5,277 nt of DNA from positions 1 to 5,277 of the forward strand of contig CAKPJO010000117.1 in assembly GCA_934162685.1 (NCBI GenBank), written 5' to 3'. Of this stretch, positions 1 through 5,277 are shown piece after piece. The notes beneath the pieces were generated by a model. It was not told the DNA's origin and ran no database searches. It worked only from the letters and a program-made list of their open reading frames with translations. Every line of letters starts with the position of its first letter. Position 1 is the stretch's first letter. This DNA comes from an uncultured Bacilli bacterium. GTDB taxonomy: Bacteria > Bacillota_I > Bacilli_A > RFN20 > CAG-826. The translations under genes and the position numbers were made by a program.

Positions 1-1085
1 AATATTTCTTCTTTGTAGTCATGGCCTGTTGATTCAATAACTTCATATTTTTGAAGATACCCGCATACAACACAAACAGTATTAATTCTTCCATCTTCCG
101 TACATGTAGGCTCTTGTCTAACATTTGTAAAACTATGTTGTCCCAATTTATCTTTTTCTTCACATTGTCCATCACCATTTAAGCATTTATGCCAATGGTG
201 TGTGCCGTTATTTTCCCAAAGTGAAGAAAAATTATGATCATTAGTTTTTCCTAAATTACGATGAGTAGTAAAACCACATACAAAGCATTTATAGTCTTGA
301 TGGCCATCTTGATAACAAGTTGATGGTCGGTTATATTCGCAATCTACTTCTTCATAATTATGAGCAACTGCAACTTTTTGATTGCATTTTTTGCAGTTAT
401 AATAATGACCACTTTGTGTTTTACTTACAATCGCGGAATAATCTAAATCATGACCACTTGCCTTAATCACTTCTTCATAAGAATACCCACAAATACAAGT
501 GAATTTTTTCTTTCCATCTGCTTCACAAGTTACTTCTTTCACTATTTCTTCAGTGAATGTATGATTAACTGGATTGGTATGACTTTCTTTACATATTTCA
601 CAAACTTGCCAATGCGTATTTTCATTATAATTATACTTGTTATAATTATGATTCGTTTTTTCTAGAATGACTTCTTTAGTCTTTTCACATACACATCGAT
701 ATATTTCTTTTCCTTCAACTAAACAAGTTGCATTTGTTTTACTTACCAAAGTAGCGTAATTATGTTTTTCTTTTTCACTTACATAATCACACTTTTCACA
801 TTTTTGATAATGTTCATCTTCTTCAACCACAAATTTTAAAGTATGCGGTAATTTTGTAATTACCTCCGTATAAGAAAAGTCACAAGAATCGCAAGTAAAA
901 GTTCTTATTCCTTCTTCTTTACAAGTTGCCTCTTTAGTAATAACAGGTGATCTAAAATTATGCTTATGCTCACTTGAACTTATGGAATCATTATTTGAAT
1001 TAGAGGAATTATTATTACATGATCCTAATAATCCACTAGTAAAAACAAGCATCCCAATTGATAAGAATTTTAATATTTTTTTCAT
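1..1085 (-). CDS. Secreted lipoprotein with alternating Cys/His repeat modules (3' end cut by window edge)
   Basis: This reading frame is open for 361 codons from an ATG at 1085 to the left edge, with no stop, so the C-terminus is missing. Residues 1-23 form a lipoprotein signal: MKK n-region, hydrophobic core, and lipobox LGSC with the lipidated Cys at 23. An Asn/Ser-rich linker (about 24-40) follows. The rest is two alternating modules. Module A is C-x9-C-x(1-2)-C-x(12-13)-H, five copies with first Cys at 55, 121, 187, 257 and 328. Module B is H-x3-C-x2-C-x(7-9)-H, four copies starting at His 92, 158, 227 and 297; the last has six residues between its cysteines. There are 24 Cys besides the lipid-anchor one. 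Related TC..G...C..C...GH repeats are common in surface proteins of gut Firmicutes; their role is mostly unknown. Export and anchoring on the outer face of the membrane follow from the signal. Metal binding or disulphide bonding is inference. It has its own promoter and an AGGAGT ribosome site 5 nt before the ATG. Confidence 0.88.
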   Translation of the reverse strand, partial: MKKILKFLSIGMLVFTSGLLGSCNNNSSNSNNDSISSSEHKHNFRSPVITKEATCKEEGIRTFTCDSCDFSYTEVITKLPHTLKFVVEEDEHYQKCEKCDYVSEKEKHNYATLVSKTNATCLVEGKEIYRCVCEKTKEVILEKTNHNYNKYNYNENTHWQVCEICKESHTNPVNHTFTEEIVKEVTCEADGKKKFTCICGYSYEEVIKASGHDLDYSAIVSKTQSGHYYNCKKCNQKVAVAHNYEEVDCEYNRPSTCYQDGHQDYKCFVCGFTTHRNLGKTNDHNFSSLWENNGTHHWHKCLNGDGQCEEKDKLGQHSFTNVRQEPTCTEDGRINTVCVVCGYLQKYEVIESTGHDYKEEI

Positions 1086-1090
1086 AAACT

Positions 1091-1096
1091 ACTCCT
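1091..1096 (-). promoter_or_regulatory. Ribosome binding site of the lipoprotein gene
   Basis: AGGAGT lies 5 nt upstream of the ATG at 1085. It supports that start, as does the typical lipoprotein signal that begins there. Confidence 0.8.
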
Positions 1097-1108
1097 ATAA
1101 CCAAAGAA

Positions 1109-1137
1109 ATTATATAATTATTAAACGTTTAAAACAA
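1109..1137 (-). promoter_or_regulatory. Sigma-A-like promoter of the lipoprotein gene
   Basis: A perfect -10 box TATAAT (1114-1109) lies 17 nt downstream of a weak -35 box TTGTTT (1137-1132). Transcription would start near 1102, giving a leader of about 17 nt that still contains the ribosome site. An alternative or additional promoter lies slightly upstream: -35 TTGACT (1167-1162), 17 nt spacer, -10 TTTTAT (1144-1139). The first has the better -10 and the second the better -35. In DNA this AT-rich either could be chance, but one of the two is likely used because a terminator sits just upstream. Confidence 0.55.
1121..1132. promoter_or_regulatory. 12-bp perfect palindrome in the promoter spacer, possible operator
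   Basis: TTAAACGTTTAA is a perfect inverted repeat centred on CG. It lies between the -35 and -10 boxes of the best promoter candidate for the lipoprotein gene. LacI/GalR-family repressors typically bind palindromes with a central CG flanked by A and T runs, so the sequence and position fit an operator. That is inference: the flanking bases do not extend the symmetry, and short AT-rich palindromes arise by chance in such DNA. Confidence 0.35.
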
Positions 1138-1170
1138 TATAAAACAAATTATAATTTTATTAGTCAAATT

Positions 1171-1197
1171 AAAAGCCCTATCATTGTTGATAAGGCC
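1171..1197 (-). terminator. Rho-independent terminator of the ABC importer operon
   Basis: On the minus strand a 9-bp stem (arms 1196-1188 and 1183-1175, one G-U pair) closes a 4-nt ACAA loop. It is followed by UUUU, then AAUUU. A further G-U pair (1197 with 1174) can extend the stem. It begins 8 nt after the stop of the DUF4867 gene (1205-1207), the right place for the end of the operon. The uridine tract is short and interrupted, so termination may be incomplete. Read on the plus strand the hairpin has no T-run, so it works in one direction only. Confidence 0.75.
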
Positions 1198-1204
1198 ATT
1201 AAAA

Positions 1205-1816
1205 CTAATCTAATTTTATTAAATCACCAATTAATCCAACATGAGCATTTTTATTTTTTGCTTCAAATGAATCAGTTCTCGCAATTAACCATTTATTCGT
1301 TTGATATAACATTGGATCAAAATCAGAAGTTAAACTACCAACATTTGTTCCTTTTGGAAGTGCGACTAACATGATGAATCCTTCTTCACTTGCGTGACAA
1401 GGAGCAAAATGTAAAGTCGTTGAATATATTTCAACTGCAATTCCTTTAGGTACTAAGAATGCCTCAGCGTTTTTAGAATCATATTGTCCATTTTTTATAT
1501 CTTCTACTTTTCCTAAGACAAGAATAAAATCTTCATTTGCCACATTAACTTCGCTACTTTTATGATATTCCAAGCAGTATACACATTTATTATGTCCTGA
1601 GCAAAATCCAAATTGAATTGGCATATTACCAAACATATTTTTACTAGCAAATTCGAATTCAATTGTATTTTCTAGTTCTTCGTCGCTTGCGCGATACATA
1701 ACCCGATTAGCTGGGCATTCTTTTGTTTTTAAAATTTCTAAAGTTTTAGTAAATGGATAATTAATTATTTTTCCAAATTTAGCAAACTTTTCATCATAAA
1801 TTGAATTTATTTTCAT
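1205..1816 (-). CDS. DUF4867 family protein, cupin-like, last gene of the importer operon
   Basis: This 203-residue protein matches my recollection of the DUF4867 family throughout. Recognisable blocks are the N-terminal DEKFAKFGKI, GNMPIQFGFCSGH (63-75), LEYHKSSEVNVA (82-93), AFLVPKGIAVEIYSTTLH (119-136), APCH (138-141), VALPKGTN (151-158) and NKWLIAR (174-180). The length appears normal for the family and no part seems missing. His85 and Glu89, then a PKG turn and His136/His141, resemble the two metal-binding motifs of cupin barrels, so a metal-dependent sugar isomerase, epimerase or lyase is plausible; no activity is established to my knowledge. There is no signal peptide, so it is cytoplasmic. 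Its ATG overlaps the stop of the preceding gene (ATGA, 1816-1813), and no clear ribosome site lies at the usual distance, so translation is probably coupled. Its place at the end of a sugar importer operon suggests it handles the imported substrate. Confidence 0.87.
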   Translation of the reverse strand: MKINSIYDEKFAKFGKIINYPFTKTLEILKTKECPANRVMYRASDEELENTIEFEFASKNMFGNMPIQFGFCSGHNKCVYCLEYHKSSEVNVANEDFILVLGKVEDIKNGQYDSKNAEAFLVPKGIAVEIYSTTLHFAPCHASEEGFIMLVALPKGTNVGSLTSDFDPMLYQTNKWLIARTDSFEAKNKNAHVGLIGDLIKLD

Positions 1817-2154
1817 AAGTAATTTTTAAATAATTCCCGCATGTTTTTTAAAATGAGACGCACTCTATTTCTTGTTCTTCCTCGACGTGTTGGTCCATAA
1901 ATGGATACACCAATAGAAATTTTTCCACCGAGATCTTTAATAAAATGTATTGTGGTTTCATATTCATCAAGAATACCAAATATTTCATTATAATCTTTAT
2001 CATATTTTATATTATTATAATGATTATTTTCAAAGAATTCTTTAACAATTTTTGCACAATTATCCACATTTGTTTTCACTTTTATGGGATGCAAAGATGA
2101 ATCTCTACTATCTTCATCGCTCGTGGAAAAAGTCTCAAATATAGCTAGTCTCAT
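1813..2154 (-). CDS. Unrecognised small protein (113 aa) between the ATPase and DUF4867 genes
   Basis: I do not recognise this family. It is very probably a real gene: AAAGGAGG stands 5 nt before its ATG, it begins 14 nt after the ATPase stop, and its TGA overlaps the next ATG. The protein has no signal peptide or membrane segment. By eye it reads as a small alpha/beta fold: a strand (residues 2-9), a Ser/Asp-rich polar loop (10-20), a strand, a helix (29-43), beta-rich stretches (47-88), then a basic Arg-rich segment (89-98, TRRGRTRNR) leading into a C-terminal amphipathic helix (99-113). The Arg cluster could bind nucleic acid, a phosphate group or a partner protein. Its position suggests a role alongside DUF4867 or in controlling the importer, but nothing in the sequence decides this. 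Confidence 0.75.
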   Translation of the reverse strand: MRLAIFETFSTSDEDSRDSSLHPIKVKTNVDNCAKIVKEFFENNHYNNIKYDKDYNEIFGILDEYETTIHFIKDLGGKISIGVSIYGPTRRGRTRNRVRLILKNMRELFKNYL

Positions 2155-2159
2155 AGCGG

Positions 2160-2167
2160 CCTCCTTT
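2160..2167 (-). promoter_or_regulatory. Strong ribosome binding site in the 14-nt gap after the ATPase gene
   Basis: AAAGGAGG lies 5 nt upstream of the ATG at 2154. It is among the strongest ribosome sites in the window. It fixes the start of the 113-residue protein and argues that this gene is really translated. Confidence 0.8.
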
Positions 2168-2168
2168 T

Positions 2169-3494
2169 TTAGATTCTATTTGTTGTTGTCGGATCAAAGA
2201 AATGAATCTTATTCATATCAAATTGATAATCTAATTTATTCCCCGGATTAATCTCATTCGCGGAACTTGTCTTAATCACAACACGTTGCCCACCAATATA
2301 ACCATAAACAATTAATTCGTGACCTAATAATTCTGATACATCACATTCAATATTAATATCAGTGCCAGGATTTTTATTACTAATATCTTTAGTAATATAA
2401 ATATCTTCTGGACGAACACCTAAAACAACTTCTTCTAAATTGTTTAATTGTGCTTCGTGTTCATTAGTTAAAGCATCCATGTTTTCTTTAAATCTTTTGT
2501 CAAGTTCTTCAAGATGTTTTTCACGTGCTTCTAATTTCTTTTTATGATCACTAGGAATTACTTGGTTAACTAGTGCTTCTTTATCATGTTCATATTCAGT
2601 TTTTAAAGTTTCTAACTCATTTTCAAATTTTTCGTTAATATTTATTTCTTTATTTTTAATAAAGTTCTTTAACATATTAGCTTTTTCTTTATCTAAAGCA
2701 ATTTTAACTTCCGAATTTGTGTTTTCATCTTTAATAACGAAATTATTTTTAACTAGTTTACCTTTAAAGAAGTTCATGGCTGGAGAGCCAATAAATCCCC
2801 CAACAAATATATTTGCCGGTGTATTATATACTTCTCTTGGTGTACCGATTTGTTGGATATAACCATCTTTCATAACCACAATACGACTTGCCATTGTCAT
2901 GGCTTCAGTTTGGTCATGAGTAACATAAATTGTGGTCGCTCCAACACGTTTATGAATTTTAGCAATTTCTGTACGCATTTGGACACGTAACTTAGCATCT
3001 AAGTTACTTAATGGCTCATCCATTAAGAATACTTTTGGATTTCTAACAATGGCTCTACCTAAAGCTACACGTTGTCTTTGTCCACCAGATAATGCTTTAG
3101 GTTTACGATTTAAATATTGTGTTAAGCCTAAGATTTCTGCGGCTTCTTCAACACGGCGAGCAATTTCTTCTTTTGGTACTTTTTTAAGGCGAAGACTAAA
3201 TGCCATGTTTTCATAAACAGTCATATGAGGATAAAGCGCATAATTTTGGAAAACCATCGCGATATCACGATCTTTAGGCTCTAAATCATTTACTAATGTA
3301 TCCCCAATATAAAGTTCTCCACTAGTAATTTCTTCTAGTCCTGCGACCATACGGAGTGTGGTAGATTTACCACATCCAGAAGGTCCAACGAATACAATGA
3401 ATTCTTTGTCTTGTACTTCTAAATTAAAGTCAAAAACAGCTTGTACATTGTTATCGTAAATTTTATTAATATTTATAAATTTTAATGTTGCCAT
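2169..3494 (-). CDS. ugpC: Carbohydrate ABC importer ATPase, MsmK/UgpC/MalK type, with inserted helical hairpin
   Basis: This is the cytoplasmic ATPase that powers the two permeases encoded just upstream. All nucleotide-binding motifs are intact: Walker A GPSGCGKST (37-45), Q-loop with Gln83, signature LSGGQ (135-139), Walker B VFLMDEP (155-161), D-loop SNLDAK (163-168) and switch His193. The C-terminal regulatory domain of the CUT1 sugar subfamily follows from about 236, including GVRPEDI (359-365). The protein has 441 residues against about 370 usual. The excess is a charged, Lys/Glu-rich stretch at about 283-352 that reads as two helices broken near Pro314. The symbol is a family-level name and does not imply glycerol-3-phosphate as substrate; these ATPases serve many sugars and sometimes several permeases. 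The ATG is set by AAGGAG 7 nt upstream, which overlaps the stop of the MalG-type permease gene. The next gene starts 14 nt after its TAA. Confidence 0.95.
   Translation of the reverse strand: MATLKFININKIYDNNVQAVFDFNLEVQDKEFIVFVGPSGCGKSTTLRMVAGLEEITSGELYIGDTLVNDLEPKDRDIAMVFQNYALYPHMTVYENMAFSLRLKKVPKEEIARRVEEAAEILGLTQYLNRKPKALSGGQRQRVALGRAIVRNPKVFLMDEPLSNLDAKLRVQMRTEIAKIHKRVGATTIYVTHDQTEAMTMASRIVVMKDGYIQQIGTPREVYNTPANIFVGGFIGSPAMNFFKGKLVKNNFVIKDENTNSEVKIALDKEKANMLKNFIKNKEININEKFENELETLKTEYEHDKEALVNQVIPSDHKKKLEAREKHLEELDKRFKENMDALTNEHEAQLNNLEEVVLGVRPEDIYITKDISNKNPGTDINIECDVSELLGHELIVYGYIGGQRVVIKTSSANEINPGNKLDYQFDMNKIHFFDPTTTNRI
2439..2648 (-). other. Extra segment in the ATPase: predicted coiled-coil hairpin inserted in the regulatory domain
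   Basis: Residues about 283-352 of the ATPase have no counterpart in typical MsmK/UgpC proteins. In those, the block matching residues 263-282 runs almost directly into the block matching EVVLGVRPEDI. Removing the segment leaves about 371 residues, the usual size. It is rich in Glu, Lys, Leu and Asn, with hydrophobic residues spaced in a heptad-like way in two runs (about 285-312 and 317-353) separated by IPSD. The reading frame is intact and base composition matches the neighbours, so this looks like an in-frame structural insertion and not a frameshift artefact. Boundaries are approximate because I compared from memory. Confidence 0.65.
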
Positions 3495-3501
3495 AATTAC
3501 G

Positions 3502-3508
3502 CTCCTTA
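3502..3508 (-). promoter_or_regulatory. Ribosome site of the ATPase gene overlapping the permease stop codon
   Basis: TAAGGAG combines the TAA stop of the MalG-type permease (3508-3506) with the AAGGAG ribosome site of the ATPase gene, 7 nt before its ATG at 3494. This arrangement lets ribosomes finishing the permease start on the ATPase and so links their output. Confidence 0.8.
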
Positions 3509-4420
3509 TAATTTCATACCGGTTGTTGCAATACCTTCAACAAAGTAATTTTGGAAGATTGCATAAAGAATTAAAATTGGTAAGATTGTTAAGATACTAC
3601 AAGCCATAATAGCCGGATAGTTCTTACCCGCAAAGTCTTTAAAATTTGCCACTACTAATTGAAGAGTATACATATCTGGATTTTGTATATAAATATAAGG
3701 TCCTAAATATGTATTGTAATGAGCAATGAATGATAATAACCCTTGAGCTAATAATGCTGGAACAATTAATGGCAAAATAATTTTAATGAAAATTGTAAAC
3801 CATGATAGTCCATCCATTTTAGCTGATTCAATAAGGCTATCTGGAATTCCATACATAAATTGTCTTAAGAAGAATATCGTTGAAGCACTTCCCCATAAAC
3901 CCGGAACAATTAATGGAAGGAATGTGTCAATCCACCCAAATGAATCATACATAAGGTAATGTGGTACTAATAATATTGTACCAGGAATCATCATTGTGAA
4001 AATCAAAATATTAAAGAAAGTTTTACTTAATTTAAATTTTATTTTAGCAAAAGCGAAAGCCGCTAGAGCGGAGAAGAATAATGAGACCACTGTTGGGACT
4101 ACTGAAACAAGCATTGTGTTTAGAAACCCTGTTAAAATAAGTGGCACACCATTGCTATCAACATAGGCAAATACTTCTTTATAACCTTGTAGTGAAAATC
4201 CATCTTTTGCACCAATAATTGTGAAAGCATCTGACATTGCATCACTTTTAGTTTTAAATGAAGTAATAACAATAATTAAGAATGGAAGAATTACTACTAA
4301 CGAGGCAAATATTAATCCGGCATATATAAGTGTAAGATTAATTTTCTTTGAACGTGATTTATTCTTCTTCTTTTTTGGGGTAACAGTTCTTTGATTTGAC
4401 ATTACATTACTCAACATCAT
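3506..4420 (-). CDS. Carbohydrate ABC importer permease, MalG/UgpE type (CUT1 family)
   Basis: This inner-membrane protein forms half of the sugar channel. After a basic, Lys-rich cytoplasmic N-terminus (about 11-28) it shows six hydrophobic segments, roughly 29-53, 95-125, 135-155, 165-185, 207-232 and 268-290. The EAA loop that docks on the ATPase is clear: RQF (186-188), then ESAKMDG (198-204) and ILP (215-217), with Gly204 and Pro217 in the expected places. The C-terminus YFVEGIATTGMKL is typical of MalG-type subunits. The gene overlaps the preceding permease by 14 nt if translation starts at the ATG at 4420. ATGs at 4417 and 4402 are also possible; the latter starts MSNQRT and lies 4 nt after the upstream stop. 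Ribosome sites are weak for all of them (GGGTGA is the best, before 4420), so coupling to the upstream gene is likely. The substrate cannot be read from the sequence beyond the sugar-importer family. Confidence 0.93.
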   Translation of the reverse strand: MMLSNVMSNQRTVTPKKKKNKSRSKKINLTLIYAGLIFASLVVILPFLIIVITSFKTKSDAMSDAFTIIGAKDGFSLQGYKEVFAYVDSNGVPLILTGFLNTMLVSVVPTVVSLFFSALAAFAFAKIKFKLSKTFFNILIFTMMIPGTILLVPHYLMYDSFGWIDTFLPLIVPGLWGSASTIFFLRQFMYGIPDSLIESAKMDGLSWFTIFIKIILPLIVPALLAQGLLSFIAHYNTYLGPYIYIQNPDMYTLQLVVANFKDFAGKNYPAIMACSILTILPILILYAIFQNYFVEGIATTGMKL

Positions 4421-5277
4421 AGTTCACCCACTTTTTCGATAACCAGAAGTTTAATCTAGTTAATAAGAAGATAAATAAAGCAAGAATCATACTAGCAGCA
4501 CATGCCACACCCATTTGTGGTGATCCTCTAAATGCTTTATTAAAGATATAGAAGACAATGGTCATACATTTTTCGCCACCGGCATTAATAACGGAAATTC
4601 TGGTAAATTCTTGGAATATACCAATTAATCCCATAACTAATACATAGAATATCGTTGGGGTAATTGATGGAATAGTGACATGAAAGAATACTTGAATTGG
4701 ATTTGCTCCATCAATACGCGCTGCTTCTTTTAATGAATTATTAACATTAGTAATCGCGGCAGTAAATAATAAGATACGGTAACCACTAACAGACCAAAGT
4801 CCCATAATCATAATTGCCCAAATAAAGTATTTTTGATCAGCAAACCAAGCAATATCTAAGCCAAACACTTTGTTAACTAAGCCATAGTTAGCGTCAAGTA
4901 ACCAGTTCCACATAAATGTTGTCGCCGCCACTGAACAAACATAAGGAATAAATAATATTACTTTAAAAGCTTTAGTAAATTTAACTTTCTTAGAAAGTAA
5001 TTCCGCAATAATAATTGATAAAATTATAGAAATTGGTAATTCTAGAAATAAAATGAAATTATTTTTAAGTGCCTTATAGAAATAAGCATCGCTAAATACT
5101 ACTTTATAGTTATGTAATATGTCATTAAACGAATAAAACTCCGCACCTTCAAAGTTTATACCTGGCATATTCATAAATGACATAACTACTGCCATTCCTA
5201 AAGGGATAATTGTGAAAATAAGTAGGCCGATGATGGGAAGAGAAGTAAAAAGTGTCCCAGTCAACTCATTTTTTAAC
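4407..5277 (-). CDS. Carbohydrate ABC importer permease, MalF/UgpA type (5' end cut by window edge)
   Basis: This is the second channel subunit, partner of the MalG-type permease just downstream. The frame stays open from the TAA at 4407-4409 to the right edge. A TTG at 5264 could be read as a start, but the codons before it (LKNE) continue the usual N-terminus of MalF-type proteins, which have a short Lys-rich stretch before the first membrane helix (LTGTLFTSLPIIG here). No ribosome site lies before the TTG, so the true start is most likely outside the window. Numbering from the TTG, hydrophobic segments lie at about 8-31, 68-90, 99-121, 147-170, 202-218 and 252-270. The EAA loop is a textbook match: KEAARIDGA (179-187), then TIP (197-199). 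The C-terminus LSKKWVNYDVE is typical. A solute-binding lipoprotein gene is often found upstream of such genes, which here would be off the window. Confidence 0.93.
   Translation of the reverse strand, partial: LKNELTGTLFTSLPIIGLLIFTIIPLGMAVVMSFMNMPGINFEGAEFYSFNDILHNYKVVFSDAYFYKALKNNFILFLELPISIILSIIIAELLSKKVKFTKAFKVILFIPYVCSVAATTFMWNWLLDANYGLVNKVFGLDIAWFADQKYFIWAIMIMGLWSVSGYRILLFTAAITNVNNSLKEAARIDGANPIQVFFHVTIPSITPTIFYVLVMGLIGIFQEFTRISVINAGGEKCMTIVFYIFNKAFRGSPQMGVACAASMILALFIFLLTRLNFWLSKKWVNYDVE

Noticed and set aside
450..665. Plus-strand open frame of 71 codons
   Set aside because: It lies wholly antisense to the lipoprotein gene, has a low-complexity Phe/Ile/Thr-rich translation and no convincing ribosome site. 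The repeat pattern shows the minus strand is the coding one.
1..1085. CRISPR-like or tandem DNA repeats suggested by the regular protein modules
   Set aside because: The repeats are seen at protein level only. The DNA of the modules has diverged, and I see no identical spaced direct repeats.
1086..1204. Possible small RNA or riboswitch between the operon end and the lipoprotein gene
   Set aside because: The predicted leader of the lipoprotein mRNA is only about 17 nt, and the one strong hairpin is explained as the upstream terminator. There is no room for a riboswitch.
982..1374. Plus-strand open frame of 130 codons
   Set aside because: It runs antisense across the start of the lipoprotein gene, the promoter, the terminator and the end of the DUF4867 gene. 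Its translation is Asn/Ile/Leu-rich with no recognisable motif, as expected from AT-rich DNA read backwards.
2439..2648. Frameshift or inserted mobile element within the ATPase gene
   Set aside because: The reading frame continues through the segment into the conserved VRPED motif, no terminal inverted repeats are visible, and base composition matches the surroundings. An in-frame protein insertion explains it better.

Overview
The window is AT-rich (about one third G+C by eye), and every supported gene lies on the minus strand. TGG is used for tryptophan and TGA acts as a stop, so the standard bacterial code fits and the UGA=Trp code of mycoplasmas does not. Low G+C, strong GGAGG-type ribosome sites, a lipoprotein with Cys/His repeats and a sugar importer of Firmicutes type together suggest a low-GC Bacilli/Erysipelotrichia-like or RF39-like gut bacterium. 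That placement is inference; the window has no marker gene.

Read in the direction of transcription (right to left), the window opens inside a carbohydrate ABC importer operon. It contains a MalF-type permease whose 5' end is cut by the window edge (4407 to beyond 5277), a MalG-type permease (3506-4420) and an MsmK/UgpC/MalK-type ATPase (2169-3494). These are followed by a small protein I do not recognise (1813-2154) and a DUF4867 protein with cupin-like motifs (1205-1816). The five genes are tightly packed (overlap of 14 nt, gaps of 11 and 14 nt, overlap of 4 nt) and end at a hairpin terminator (about 1171-1197), so they look like the 3' part of one transcript. The solute-binding protein and the operon promoter are not in the window; they may lie beyond the right edge.

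A short control region (1086-1170) follows the terminator. It holds at least one good sigma-A-like promoter with a 12-bp perfect palindrome in its spacer. This promoter drives a separate gene for a secreted lipoprotein, which runs off the left edge (1085 to before 1). The visible 361 residues are almost entirely alternating Cys/His modules of two kinds, a regular pattern that looks metal-binding or disulphide-stabilised.

The likely division of labour is as follows. The two permeases form the membrane channel and the ATPase dimer powers it. The DUF4867 protein, and perhaps the small protein, act on the imported sugar or a related cytoplasmic step. The lipoprotein is an independent surface protein. 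The most unusual points are the alternating Cys/His architecture of the lipoprotein, a roughly 70-residue helical-hairpin insertion in the regulatory domain of the ATPase, and the unrecognised 113-residue protein coupled to DUF4867. Nothing here clearly amounts to a wholly new system.
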